A stretch of 24,410 bases of DNA from contig JACVRU010000008.1 in the NCBI GenBank assembly GCA_014534295.1, positions 1 to 24,410 of the forward strand, given 5' to 3'. Positions 1 through 8,086 of this stretch are shown in pieces. Made by a program: the position numbers and the translations under genes. The DNA comes from Thermoleophilia bacterium. GTDB lineage: Bacteria > Actinomycetota > Thermoleophilia > Gaiellales > Gaiellaceae. The notes beneath the pieces are model-generated. The model searched no databases, was not told where the DNA came from, and worked only from the letters and a program-made list of their open reading frames with translations. Within the stretch, counting starts at the first letter, position 1, and every line of letters begins with the position of its first letter.

Positions 1-82
1 CCGACTGGAGGATCTGGTGCTCGTGACCGACGACGGCGCCGAGAACCTCACCCGGTTCCCGTACGACTTGCGTCCGCGATGA
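1..82 (+). CDS. C-terminal end of an M24-type (Xaa-Pro) peptidase, partial
   Basis: Only the last 26 codons are inside the window, in the frame starting at base 2 and ending at TGA 80-82. The tail contains EDLVLVTDDGAENLTRFP, which matches the usual end of M24B aminopeptidases (Xaa-Pro dipeptidase/aminopeptidase): a beta strand, then a V-T-x-x-G turn and an L-T-x-x-P-x-x-L end. The metal-binding domain is outside the window, so the family call rests on this tail alone. The stop overlaps the start of the acetyl-CoA synthetase gene as ATGA (79-82), so the two are probably co-transcribed and translationally coupled. Confidence 0.55.
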   Translation, partial: RLEDLVLVTDDGAENLTRFPYDLRPR

Positions 83-2034
83 CCGACACGGGGTCGCCCT
101 CGATCGAGACGATGCTCCTCGAGGAGCGGCGCTATCCGCCGGACCCCGAGTTCGCGGCGCAGGCGAACGCCCCAGCCGAGATCTACGAGCGCGGCTTCGA
201 GGAGTTCTGGGAGGCCGAGGGCCGCGAGCGCGTCAGCTGGTACGAGCCGTTCACTGAGCTCTACGAGTGGGAGCCGCCGTACGCGAAGTGGTACCTCGGC
301 GGGAAGCTGAACGTCGCCTACAACTGCGTCGACCGGCACGTCGAGGCCGGGCTCGGCGACCGGGTCGCCTACTTCTGGGAGGGCGAGCCGGTCGAGGATC
401 GCCGCACGATCACGTACGCCGACCTCCAGGCGGAGGTCGTCCGCTTCGCCAACGCGCTGAAGAGCCTCGGCGTGGGCAAGGGCACGCCGGTCGGGATCTA
501 CATGGGCATGGTCCCCGAGCTGCCCGTCGCGATGCTCGCCTGCGCGCGCCTCGGCGCCCCGCACACGGTCGTCTTCGGCGGCTTCTCCGCCGACTCGCTC
601 GCCGGCCGCCTGAACGACATGGGCTGCGAGGTGCTCGTCACCCAGGACGAAGGCTGGCGGCGTGGCCAGCCGGTGCCGCTGAAGCAGAACGCGGACGAGG
701 CGCTCGAGAGCTCGCGCTCGGTGCGCAGCGTCGTCGTCCTCCGCCGGACCGGCGGCGACGTGGCCTGGCGGGAAGGGCGCGACGTCTGGTGGCACGACGT
801 GGCGAAGGACGACTCCGAGTGCCCGCCCGAGCCCGTCGACTCGGAGCACCTGCTCTACCTCCTCTACACGAGCGGCACCACCGCCAAGCCCAAGGGGATC
901 GTCCACACGAGCGCCGGCTACCTCGTCGGCACCGCCTCGACGCACCGCTACATCTTCGACCTCAAGCCCGAGACCGACGTCTACTGGTGCGCGGCCGACG
1001 TCGGCTGGGTCACCGGTCACAGCTACATCGTCTACGGGCCGCTCTGCAACGCGGCCACGAGCGTCCTCTACGAGGGGACGCCCGACTTCCCCGACCAGGC
1101 GCGCTGGTGGGAGATCGTCGAGCGCTACGGCGTGACGGTCCTCTACACGGCGCCGACGGCCATCCGCGCGCACATGAAGTGGGGGCCGGAGCACGCGCAG
1201 AAGCACGACCTCGCGTCGCTCCGCCTGCTCGGCTCGGTCGGCGAGCCGATCAACCCGGAGGCGTGGGTCTGGTACCGCGAGCACGTCGGCGCCGACCGCA
1301 CGCCGGTCGTCGACACGTGGTGGCAGACCGAGACCGGGATGATCCTGATCACACCGCTGCCGGGGGTGACGACGCTCAAGCCCGGCTCGGCGACGCGGCC
1401 CTTCCCCGGGATCGACGCGGCGGTCTACGACGACGACGGCGACGAGGTCGGCCCGGGCGCGGGCGGCTACCTCGTCCTCCGCCGGCCCTGGCCGGCGATG
1501 CTGCGCGGGATCCACAACGACCACGAGCGCTACGTCGAGACCTACTGGTCGCGCTTCGACGGCGTCTACTTCGCCGGCGACGGCGCCCGCCTCGACGAGG
1601 ACGGCGACTTCTGGCTGCTCGGCCGCGTCGACGACGTGATGAACGTCTCTGGCCACCGGATCTCGACGATCGAGGTCGAGAGCGCGCTCGTCGACCATCC
1701 CACGGTCGCCGAGGCGGCCGTCTGCGGCCGCACCGACGCCGTCACCGGCCAGGCGATCGTCGCCTACGTGACGCTCAAGGGCGGCCAGGATCCGAGCGTC
1801 GATGCGCTGGAGGAGCTGCGGAACCACGTGGCGCGGAAGATCGGCCCGATCGCCAAGCCGGCGAACGTCGTCTTCACGCCCGAGCTGCCGAAGACCCGTA
1901 GCGGCAAGATCATGCGCCGGCTGCTTCGCGACGTCGCCGAGAACCGCCCGCTCGGGGACACGACCACGCTCGCCGACCCCACGGTCGTCGAGGAGATCAA
2001 GACCCGGGCGGAGGCCGAGCAGGGCGACGAGTGA
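79..2034 (+). CDS. acsA: Acetyl-CoA synthetase (AMP-forming)
   Basis: 651 aa, the normal length for Acs (about 650). It converts acetate, ATP and CoA to acetyl-CoA through acetyl-AMP in the cytoplasm. The P-loop YTSGTTAKPKG lies at about residues 263-273. The acetate-pocket motif TWWQTETG has Trp414-Trp415, the bulky residues that restrict the pocket to short acyl chains. The hinge region is followed by the C-terminal signature TRSGKIMRR with catalytic Lys610, which is also the usual site of regulation by lysine acetylation. The ATG start overlaps the upstream peptidase stop (ATGA), and no separate promoter is visible. The intact acetate-type pocket makes acetate, possibly also propionate, the most likely substrate. 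A second, divergent synthetase of this superfamily lies at 14265-16145. Confidence 0.93.
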   Translation: MTDTGSPSIETMLLEERRYPPDPEFAAQANAPAEIYERGFEEFWEAEGRERVSWYEPFTELYEWEPPYAKWYLGGKLNVAYNCVDRHVEAGLGDRVAYFWEGEPVEDRRTITYADLQAEVVRFANALKSLGVGKGTPVGIYMGMVPELPVAMLACARLGAPHTVVFGGFSADSLAGRLNDMGCEVLVTQDEGWRRGQPVPLKQNADEALESSRSVRSVVVLRRTGGDVAWREGRDVWWHDVAKDDSECPPEPVDSEHLLYLLYTSGTTAKPKGIVHTSAGYLVGTASTHRYIFDLKPETDVYWCAADVGWVTGHSYIVYGPLCNAATSVLYEGTPDFPDQARWWEIVERYGVTVLYTAPTAIRAHMKWGPEHAQKHDLASLRLLGSVGEPINPEAWVWYREHVGADRTPVVDTWWQTETGMILITPLPGVTTLKPGSATRPFPGIDAAVYDDDGDEVGPGAGGYLVLRRPWPAMLRGIHNDHERYVETYWSRFDGVYFAGDGARLDEDGDFWLLGRVDDVMNVSGHRISTIEVESALVDHPTVAEAAVCGRTDAVTGQAIVAYVTLKGGQDPSVDALEELRNHVARKIGPIAKPANVVFTPELPKTRSGKIMRRLLRDVAENRPLGDTTTLADPTVVEEIKTRAEAEQGDE

Positions 2035-2039
2035 TCCTT

Positions 2040-2068
2040 CCCCACGAGATGCTTCGCATTTCGCGGGG
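2040..2068 (+). repeat. Intercistronic hairpin between acsA and the serine hydrolase gene
   Basis: CCCC (2040-2043) pairs with GGGG (2065-2068). Inside that, CGAGATGC (2045-2052) pairs with GCATTTCG (2056-2063), allowing one G-U pair, around a UUC loop. It lies 6 nt before the next ATG and has no U-tract, so it is unlikely to be a classic terminator. It may be a processing or attenuation hairpin that limits initiation at 2075, or a single copy of a dispersed REP-like palindrome. Confidence 0.5.
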
Positions 2069-2074
2069 GCCCCG

Positions 2075-3121
2075 ATGATCGCCGCGGCCGTGCTGGCGGT
2101 GGCGCTGGCGGTGGCCGAGCCGGTCGTCCCGAAATCCGACGAGGCCTTCTTCGGCCGCGTCGTCGCTCCCGTCTCGGGCCGCGTCGAGATCGACGTCGGC
2201 CGTTGCGTTCACGCGGAGGTCGCCGCCTCCGCAGGCCTGAGCTACCCGGTCCGGTGCCCGCCCGCGCGTTACGACGTCCGCGTTCGGGTCGAAGGCCGGA
2301 CACTGGTCGCGAGGCGCGCGTGGCTCCTGCCGCAGAGCGCGGGGCAGGCGATCCCGGAGCGGCGCCGGGACGGGCGGCTCGCCGCGCGGCTCGGCGCGCT
2401 CGGACGGGCGTACCCGGGCTGGGCTGCGATCTGGTTGCACGACCTGCGGACGGGCCGAACGGCGGGCTGGAACTCCGACGCGTCGTTCCCCGCGGCCTCG
2501 ATCGTCAAGCTGGGCGTCCTGATCGCGGCCCTCGACCGCTTCGGCCCGCGGCCGGAGCGCTCGTCAGCGTGGGCGGACATCAGGGCGATGGCGACCTGGT
2601 CGGCGAACGACGCCACGAACCGGCTCGTCGCGCGGCTCGGAGGTCCGGGCGTGATCCAGGCGGTGCTCCATCGAGTCGGGGCGACGGCCAGCACGTACAC
2701 GGGCGACTACCGGCTAGGGACCTCGGTCGCCGCGGACGCGCCGCGGCCGCTGCCGATCCTGACCTACCGGCGCACGACCGCCCACGACGCGGGCCGGATG
2801 CTGTACGCGATCCACGCCGCCGCGCTCGGCCAGCCGGACGCCGCCAGGCGCACGGGCCTCTCCCGTCACGAGGCGCGCGTCGGGCTGGCGCTGCTCCTCT
2901 CCGCGGCCCGCACGGGGGACAACGCCGGTCTGCTCGGCCCGGCCGGCCCGGCCGCCCGCAAGGAAGGCTGGACGACGAACGTGCGGCACACGGCCGCAAT
3001 CGTCTACCAGCCGACCGGGCCGGTGATCGTCGTCGTCCTCACCTTCCGGCCCGACGAGGTGAGCCTGGGCGCCTCGCGGGCGCTCGGGCGCCGCGTGGTA
3101 GGAGTCGTCCGCTCCGTGTAG
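2075..3121 (+). CDS. Secreted serine hydrolase, class A beta-lactamase-like fold
   Basis: 348 aa starting at ATG 2075. The open frame extends further upstream but only inside acsA, and this start gives a hydrophobic N-terminus (about residues 1-14), consistent with export. A segment of about 100 residues precedes the hydrolase domain. The serine-hydrolase motifs are in the right order and spacing: SxxK as S142-I-V-K145, SxN as S176-A-N178, and K296-E-G298 where KTG is usual. This is the PF13354-type beta-lactamase/transpeptidase fold, which can be a true beta-lactamase, a DD-peptidase-like enzyme or a protein of unknown substrate. The KEG variant, and the lack of an ExxxN motif that I can recognise, make a real beta-lactamase less likely. 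It lies 40 bp after acsA, probably in the same transcript. Confidence 0.8.
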   Translation: MIAAAVLAVALAVAEPVVPKSDEAFFGRVVAPVSGRVEIDVGRCVHAEVAASAGLSYPVRCPPARYDVRVRVEGRTLVARRAWLLPQSAGQAIPERRRDGRLAARLGALGRAYPGWAAIWLHDLRTGRTAGWNSDASFPAASIVKLGVLIAALDRFGPRPERSSAWADIRAMATWSANDATNRLVARLGGPGVIQAVLHRVGATASTYTGDYRLGTSVAADAPRPLPILTYRRTTAHDAGRMLYAIHAAALGQPDAARRTGLSRHEARVGLALLLSAARTGDNAGLLGPAGPAARKEGWTTNVRHTAAIVYQPTGPVIVVVLTFRPDEVSLGASRALGRRVVGVVRSV

Positions 3122-3124
3122 TAG

Positions 3125-3465
3125 AAACGCCGGGACGCGGTCCGGGTCGAAAGCACCCTGACGGGCAGTGCCGGGGAAGGTGCTAACTGGCCTGCCGACC
3201 GAAGGACCGACGCCCAGCTCGCCGAGACGCGGTCGCGACGGCCGCCTCGGCACGCGGCGCCCGCTCGACAGGATCCGTTCCCGTCCTCGGCGACCGGCCC
3301 GAAGACGGCCCAGGCCGGGTCGAGCTTCGACGTCACGATCGCCTGCGCCGCCGAGCCGAAGCTCGCCGCCGGGGACACGGGTTCGGGCTCGTCGACCTGG
3401 GCTCGGACAATCGGAACCCGGGCAACGTCGGCTCGGTGCTCGTGAAGCTGACGAGGACCGGCTGA
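3125..3465 (+). pseudogene. Possible frameshifted remnant of a secreted-type domain; otherwise non-coding
   Basis: There is no intact gene between 3122 and 3539. One frame stays open from 3125 to a stop near 3442 but has no standard start codon. It includes a plausible beta-rich segment, AGSSFDVTIACAAEPKLAAG, at about 3314-3373. A different frame then reads FGLVDLGSDNRNPG and ends VLVKLTRTG at stop 3463-3465. Joining the two at about 3373-3381 with one frameshift would give a more natural C-terminus than either frame alone. I cannot name a family. Chance open reading in 70%-plus GC DNA is a real alternative, so this is a weak call. Confidence 0.25.
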
Positions 3466-3486
3466 CTCGGTAGGGGAAGGACGGCC

Positions 3487-3514
3487 AGGGGCCGGGCCCG
3501 CGCGCCCGGCCCCT
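3487..3514 (+). terminator. GC-rich hairpin, probable terminator
   Basis: A perfect inverted repeat, AGGGGCCGGG (3487-3496) and CCCGGCCCCT (3505-3514); one more inner C-G pair gives an 11-bp stem and a 6-nt loop. No U-tract follows, so termination would be inefficient or factor-assisted. It separates the serine hydrolase transcript and the decayed stretch from the promoter of the next gene, which starts 14 bp later. Confidence 0.6.
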
Positions 3515-3527
3515 GCTTCCCGCGGGG

Positions 3528-3533
3528 TAGGGT
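3528..3533 (+). promoter_or_regulatory. -10 box of a predicted leaderless promoter
   Basis: TAGGGT lies exactly 6 nt before GTG 3540, so the transcript would begin at the start codon. No convincing -35 box is visible. Confidence 0.55.
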
Positions 3534-3539
3534 CCGCGG

Positions 3540-3977
3540 GTGGAGACCGATCACCGGCAGTTGGGCGCCGACCTCTTCAATTTCGTCTGGACGCTGCTGG
3601 AGAAGGCCGACCGGACGCAGGACGAGGACGACCTGATGGCCCACGCGGCCCATGCGTCCGCATACCACTGGCGGCAGGTCGGCGAGTCGAAGCACTTCGC
3701 CCGGAGCGAGTGGCAGTGCTCCCGGGTCTACGCGGTGCTCGGCCGCCCCGAGTCCGCGCTCCACCACGCTCGGCGCTGCCTGGAGTGGTGCGAGCGGGGC
3801 GAGGTCGAGGACTGGGATCTGCCCTACGCGCACGAGGCGCTCGCGCGCGCCCACGAGCTCGCCGGCGACGAGGTCGCCGCCGCGCGGCACCTGGCGCTCG
3901 CGCGCGACCTCGCCGCGCGGATCGCGGACCCGGAGGACCGCGAGCTCCTCGACCGGGACCTGTCCACGATCCTCTAG
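3540..3977 (+). CDS. TPR-like helical protein of unknown function
   Basis: 145 aa, GTG start supported by a -10 box 6 nt upstream. The sequence is all-helical, with repeated helix pairs that look like tetratricopeptide repeats: residues about 45-75 (a WRQVGESKHFARSEW-type helix, then YAVLGRPESALHHARR) and residues about 95-130 (YAHEALARAHELAGDEVAAARH). It has no signal peptide or membrane segment, so it is presumably a cytoplasmic protein-interaction module. I do not recognise a named family. Its stop overlaps the stop of the convergent M16 protease gene within one CTAG (3974-3977). It is probably transcribed alone. Confidence 0.8.
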   Translation: METDHRQLGADLFNFVWTLLEKADRTQDEDDLMAHAAHASAYHWRQVGESKHFARSEWQCSRVYAVLGRPESALHHARRCLEWCERGEVEDWDLPYAHEALARAHELAGDEVAAARHLALARDLAARIADPEDRELLDRDLSTIL

Positions 3978-5251
3978 CCGACGAGCAGCCGCTCGAACCG
4001 CTCGGCGTCCTCGAACGGGCCGACGAGCGCGAGGTTGAGCCCAGTGCCGCCGCCGAGGATGTCCTGGGCGACTCGCCGGACGTCCTCCGCGGTGACCGCG
4101 TCGAGGCCGGCGAGGACGTCGGCGGGCTCCGTCGGGCCGCCCTCGAGCACTGCCCGGCGCAGCCCGAAGAGCAGCAGTGCGTGCGGGCTCTCGATCTGGA
4201 GCACGAAACGGCCCTTCGTCGAGCTCCGGGCCTTCTCGAGCTCGTCCTCGGGCACCGGCTCGGCCGCGATCTTGCGCAGCTCGCCGACGATCGTCGTCAC
4301 CGCCTCGTCGATCCGGTCGATGTCGACGCCGGCCTGGGCGAAGAAGGACCCTGTGTCGGTGTAGGCGTTGTTGATCGCGAAGACGTAGTAAGCGAGCCCG
4401 CGCCGCTCGCGCACTTCCGTGAACAGGCGCGAGGACATGCCGCCGCCGAGGATGGTCGTGATCAGCTGGAGCACGTAGCGGTCAGGATGGACGATCGGGT
4501 GGCTCGGCACGCCGAGGCAGAGGTGGGCCTGGTCGGACTGCTTCGTGTGCAGCAGCACTCTCGGCTGCGAGCCGTTCGCGATCGCCGCCGGCTCAGGCGT
4601 CGGAGTCGACGACGGCTCGAGGTCGCCGAGCAGCTGCTCGAGCTCGGCGATGAGGTCGCCCTCGATCCGCCCGCCGACTCCGGCGATCATCCGCTCGGGC
4701 TTGTACCACCGCTGCAGGTAGTCCAGGAACGTGTCCCGCGTGGCGGCGCGCACGGTGTCCTTCGTCCCGATCACGTGCCAGCCGAGCGGCTGGTCGCCGT
4801 AGAGGAGCTGGTCGTAGGCGCCGCCGATGAAGTCCCGCGGCGTGTCGTAGTACATGTTCATCTCCTCGACGATCACGCCCTTCTCGCGCTCGATCTCGTC
4901 GGGTGCGAAGGCCGAGTTCCGCAACATGTCGAGGACGACGTCGAACGCCGTGGAGCGCTCCTCGGCGGCGCAGCGCACGTAGTAGCCCGTGTACTCCTTC
5001 GCCGTGAAGGCGTTGATCTCCCCGCCGATGCGGTCGATCGCCGTCGTGATGTCCCGCGCCCGCGGCCGCTTCTCCGTGCCCTTGAAGAACATGTGCTCCG
5101 CGAAGTGCGCGATGCCGTTCGTCTCGCGCGTCTCGTAGCGGGAGCCAGCGGCCACCATCAGCAGGCATGAGACGGACTGCACCTCCGGCATCGGGGCCGT
5201 GAGGACGCGGACCCCGTTCGAGAGCGTGGCGGTCTCGTAAACGCTGGTCAT
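3974..5251 (-). CDS. M16 family zinc metalloprotease (pitrilysin / processing-peptidase type)
   Basis: 425 aa, a single M16 half-protein of the bacterial PqqL/YmxG/processing-peptidase-beta length. The inverted zinc motif HxxEH is H49-F-A-E52-H53, and the third zinc ligand Glu lies about 77 residues later in VIVEEMNMYYD (E129 or E130), as expected. The C-terminal M16 domain contains RGLAYYVFAINNAY, which matches the R/Y substrate-binding region. It would cleave peptides or unstructured polypeptides; no signal peptide is seen, so it is probably cytoplasmic. The ATG at 5251 overlaps the stop of the M20 gene as ATGA, and it is the last gene of the four-gene operon starting at 8080. In other bacteria such genes often follow pnp or dut, which is not the case here. 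Confidence 0.92.
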   Translation of the reverse strand: MTSVYETATLSNGVRVLTAPMPEVQSVSCLLMVAAGSRYETRETNGIAHFAEHMFFKGTEKRPRARDITTAIDRIGGEINAFTAKEYTGYYVRCAAEERSTAFDVVLDMLRNSAFAPDEIEREKGVIVEEMNMYYDTPRDFIGGAYDQLLYGDQPLGWHVIGTKDTVRAATRDTFLDYLQRWYKPERMIAGVGGRIEGDLIAELEQLLGDLEPSSTPTPEPAAIANGSQPRVLLHTKQSDQAHLCLGVPSHPIVHPDRYVLQLITTILGGGMSSRLFTEVRERRGLAYYVFAINNAYTDTGSFFAQAGVDIDRIDEAVTTIVGELRKIAAEPVPEDELEKARSSTKGRFVLQIESPHALLLFGLRRAVLEGGPTEPADVLAGLDAVTAEDVRRVAQDILGGGTGLNLALVGPFEDAERFERLLVG

Positions 5252-6546
5252 GCGGCGCACGATATCCGCCGCACCGCCTCGTGGATCGCGGCCGCGCCGT
5301 CCTCGAGCGTGTCCGCGGGGATCCGCTCGTCCGCCGCATGGATCAGCTCCGTGAGGACGAGATCGTCCGGCAACCGCATCGGCAGGAAGCCGTACGTCTG
5401 GATGCCGAGCCGGGCGAACAAGCGCCCGTCGGTGACGCCGACCTGCATCAGCGGCACGGGGATCCCCTCCGGGTCGAAGCCGCGGAGGACGTCCGCCAGC
5501 GTCGCGAAGTGGGTCAGGTCGGGGTCGCCCGGCAGCTCGTCGAACCAGACGATCTCGAGCTCGACGTCGTCGCCGAGCAGCTCGCGCAGCTCCCGGACCA
5601 GCTCGTCGGGGCCGAGGCCGGGGAGGACGCGCCCGTCGAGCGTGAGCTCGGCCTCGGCCGGGATGACGTTGTCCTGCTCCCCGGCGCGGACGACCGTTGC
5701 AGTGGCCGTGTTGCGCAGCATCGCCCCGACGCCGGCGAACCGCGGCCCGAGGCGGGGGAGCAGCCGCTCCGCGAGCGCCGGCCGCAGCAGGGCCCGCACC
5801 CCGATCGCCTGCGACCGCGGCAGGTGGGCGGCTAGGCCCTCGAGGAACGCGCGCGCCACCGGCGTCACGTGGATCGGCGGCTGCCGGCGGTCGAGCGCGC
5901 GCAGGACGTCTCCGAGCCGGCCGGGCGTGCGGCCCCGCACGGGGACCGAGCCATGGCCGCCCGAGCCTCGCACCCGCGCCCGGACCAGGCAGCGTTGCTT
6001 CTCCGTCACCTGGATCGGGTAGAAGCGGCGGCCGCCGAGCGGCAGCGTGAAGGCGCCGAACTCGCCCAGCGCGTGCGTCACTCCCGCGAACAGCTCCGCC
6101 CGCTCCTCCACGAGGAAGCGGGCACCGTCGAAGCCGCCGTTCTCCTCGTCCGCCAGGATCGTGAGCACGACGTCTCCCGCGAGCGGGAGGTCCTTCGCGC
6201 GCAGGAAGGCCTGGACGAGCATCGCCACGCCGCCCTTCATGTCGAGCGCGCCCCGGCCCCAGACGAAGCCGTCCGCGAGCTCGCCGGCGAAGGGCGGGTG
6301 GCGCCAGTCCTGGCCGCGGGCGGTGACGACGTCGACGTGCCCGTAGAGCATCAGTCCGGGCTTCGAGCCCCCGCCGCGGAGCCGCGCGACGAGGTTCGGC
6401 CGGCCGGCCGTCCGCTCGTGGAGCTCGCTCTCGATGCCGGCCTCGTCGAGCAGGCCGCGGACGAACGCGACGCACTCGGCCTCGTCCCCGGGCGGGTTCG
6501 TCGTGTCGAAGCGGATCAGCCGCTGCAGCAGCTCGACCGTCGTCAC
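5248..6546 (-). CDS. M20/M25/M40 family metallohydrolase (ArgE/DapE/carboxypeptidase type)
   Basis: 432 aa with a GTG start at 6546 that overlaps the previous stop (GTGA). The di-zinc site of the family is visible: H70-x-D72 in YGHVDVV, D102 in GALDMKGG, and the catalytic/metal Glu pair E134-E135 in ADEENGG. The lid-domain signature GSGGHGSVP follows at about residue 193. These enzymes hydrolyse amide bonds of N-acyl amino acids, succinyl-diaminopimelate or dipeptides. The exact substrate cannot be read from sequence, and the gene has no arg or dap neighbours. It sits directly upstream of an M16 protease, so a peptide-degradation role is plausible but inferred. Confidence 0.9.
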   Translation of the reverse strand: MTTVELLQRLIRFDTTNPPGDEAECVAFVRGLLDEAGIESELHERTAGRPNLVARLRGGGSKPGLMLYGHVDVVTARGQDWRHPPFAGELADGFVWGRGALDMKGGVAMLVQAFLRAKDLPLAGDVVLTILADEENGGFDGARFLVEERAELFAGVTHALGEFGAFTLPLGGRRFYPIQVTEKQRCLVRARVRGSGGHGSVPVRGRTPGRLGDVLRALDRRQPPIHVTPVARAFLEGLAAHLPRSQAIGVRALLRPALAERLLPRLGPRFAGVGAMLRNTATATVVRAGEQDNVIPAEAELTLDGRVLPGLGPDELVRELRELLGDDVELEIVWFDELPGDPDLTHFATLADVLRGFDPEGIPVPLMQVGVTDGRLFARLGIQTYGFLPMRLPDDLVLTELIHAADERIPADTLEDGAAAIHEAVRRISCAA

Positions 6547-7697
6547 AGGCCAGCCAGCGCGTCCAGCAGCCGGTCGACCTCGGCGGCCGTGTTGTAGTGG
6601 AGGATCCCGATCCGCACGGCGCCGTCCTCGAGGCCCAGGCGCGCCATCGCCTCGACCGCGTAGTAGTCGCCGTGCCAGACGGCGAGCCGTTGCTCGGCCA
6701 GCCTCCGGGCCGCCTCCTCAGCCGTCAGCCCGTCGACGGTGAGCGCGAAGGTCGGGACGCGGCCCTCCATCGTCGGGAGCCCGTGCAGCCGGCAGTTGCC
6801 GGGCAGGCCGGCGAGCAGGCGCTCGCCGAGCCCGCGCTCGTGCGCGCGGATCGCGTCCCAGCCGAGCGACTCGAGGTAGTCGAAGGTCGCGAGAAGCCCG
6901 GCCAGGAGCTCGTGCTGGTGCGTGCCGGTCTCGAAGCGGGCGGCCGCGGGTTGCTCCGGCGCCGGGCGCGCCTTGTACGGGCGCCACCGCTCGAGCAGCT
7001 CGCGGCGCGCGAAGAAGAGCCCGAGATGCGGCCCGCAGAACTTGTACGCGCTGCAGAGGAGGACGTCGATGTCCCAGGCGGCGGCGTCCATCGGCCCGTG
7101 TGGCCCGTAGTGGACGGCGTCCGCCCAGGCGAGCGCCCCGGCCTCGTGCGCGAGCCGGGCGGCGCGGGCGGGGTCGACGAGCGTGCCGACCGCGTTCGAC
7201 GCGACGGGGAAGGCGACGACCCGCGTCCGCTCGCCGAGGAGCGCCTCCAGGCCGTTCCAGTCGAGCGTGCAGTCCTCGTGGAAGTCCGCGAAGCGGACGA
7301 CGGCTCCGCGGTCCTCGGCGAGGGCGAGCCAGGGGGCGACGTTCGCGTCGTGGTCGAGGCGGGTCACGACGAGCTCGTCCCCTGCCTGGAGCTCGCGGCC
7401 GAGCGCGCGCGTGAGCGCGAAGTTGAGCGTGGTCATGTTCGGGCCGAAGCCGACCTCGTCCGGCCCGCAGCCGAGGAAGCCGGCGGCGGCGACCCGCGCC
7501 TCCGAGATCAGGGAGCCCGTCCTGACGCTCGTCTCGAACGCGCCGCCGACGTTCGCGTTGTCCTCGCGCAGGTAGCGCGCGATCGCGTCGATCACGTCGT
7601 CGGGGACCTGCGTCCCCGCCGGCCCGTCGAAGAAGGCGAGGTCGCGGCGGAGCGCGCCGAAGCGCGCTCGGACCGAGTCGATGTCGAGGGTCGTCAT
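6543..7697 (-). CDS. Class V aminotransferase / cysteine desulfurase-like PLP enzyme (VC1184-type subfamily)
   Basis: 384 aa, ATG at 7697. The N-terminal motif FFDGPAGTQVP and the signature NANVGGAFETS (about residues 48-57) are characteristic of the cysteine-desulfurase-like VC1184 subfamily. The PLP-binding lysine is K219 in CSAYKFCGPH, and D193 in WADAVHYGPH should pair with the PLP ring nitrogen. I do not see a Cys in the mobile loop where true NifS/SufS desulfurases carry the persulfide cysteine, so desulfurase activity is uncertain. The gene starts 2 bp after the OsmC stop and overlaps the M20 gene by 4 bp, so it is co-transcribed with both. No iron-sulfur assembly genes are nearby. Confidence 0.88.
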   Translation of the reverse strand: MTTLDIDSVRARFGALRRDLAFFDGPAGTQVPDDVIDAIARYLREDNANVGGAFETSVRTGSLISEARVAAAGFLGCGPDEVGFGPNMTTLNFALTRALGRELQAGDELVVTRLDHDANVAPWLALAEDRGAVVRFADFHEDCTLDWNGLEALLGERTRVVAFPVASNAVGTLVDPARAARLAHEAGALAWADAVHYGPHGPMDAAAWDIDVLLCSAYKFCGPHLGLFFARRELLERWRPYKARPAPEQPAAARFETGTHQHELLAGLLATFDYLESLGWDAIRAHERGLGERLLAGLPGNCRLHGLPTMEGRVPTFALTVDGLTAEEAARRLAEQRLAVWHGDYYAVEAMARLGLEDGAVRIGILHYNTAAEVDRLLDALAGL

Positions 7698-7699
7698 CC

Positions 7700-8080
7700 T
7701 CACGGCGGCACGCTCCGGCCGTTGACGATCCAGTCGTAGCGCGGCTTCGGCTCCAGCGACGCGCCGATGAAGCAGCCGCGCTCTGCGCGGACGAGCAGGT
7801 CGGCTGCGTCGTCCGGCTCCGGCTCGAGCGTCGCCTGGATCGCGCACTCGAGCTCGACGAAGCCCCAGCTGCCGTCGTCGCGGCGGGAGACGGCGCCGGT
7901 AGCCCGCGCGTTGCCCTCGGCCGCGATACCCTCCCGCTTCGCGTGGTACGCGAGCGCCGCGAGCGAGCAGCGGGCGAGGGCGGCGAGCACGAGGTGCTCG
8001 GGCGTCCACGCGGGGTCGAGCGCCGCGGGGTTTCGGCTCTCCAGCTCGACGGCGTACTCGATGCGCTTGGGCCGCGGCAC
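7700..8080 (-). CDS. OsmC/Ohr family protein
   Basis: 126 aa with GTG start 8080. The fold signature PEHLVLAALARCSLAALAYH (about residues 27-46) carries the first family cysteine, C38, and the second is C103 in ERGCFIGASL. This Cys pair acts in thiol-dependent reduction of organic hydroperoxides in OsmC/Ohr proteins. An additional Cys is at 79. At 126 aa it is a little short of the usual 135-145, mainly at the N-terminus. A TACCGT box ends 6 nt before the GTG on the minus strand, supporting this start and a leaderless transcript. It is the first gene of the OsmC / class V / M20 / M16 operon, which suggests the operon responds to or relieves thiol stress (inferred). Confidence 0.86.
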   Translation of the reverse strand: MPRPKRIEYAVELESRNPAALDPAWTPEHLVLAALARCSLAALAYHAKREGIAAEGNARATGAVSRRDDGSWGFVELECAIQATLEPEPDDAADLLVRAERGCFIGASLEPKPRYDWIVNGRSVPP

Positions 8081-8086
8081 GCGGCA

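Noticed and set aside
3125..3465. Selenoprotein read through an in-frame TGA in the decayed region, considered because selD is present
   Set aside because: The two plausible segments are in different frames, so a frameshift and not TGA decoding would be needed; no SECIS-like hairpin is placed after a TGA.
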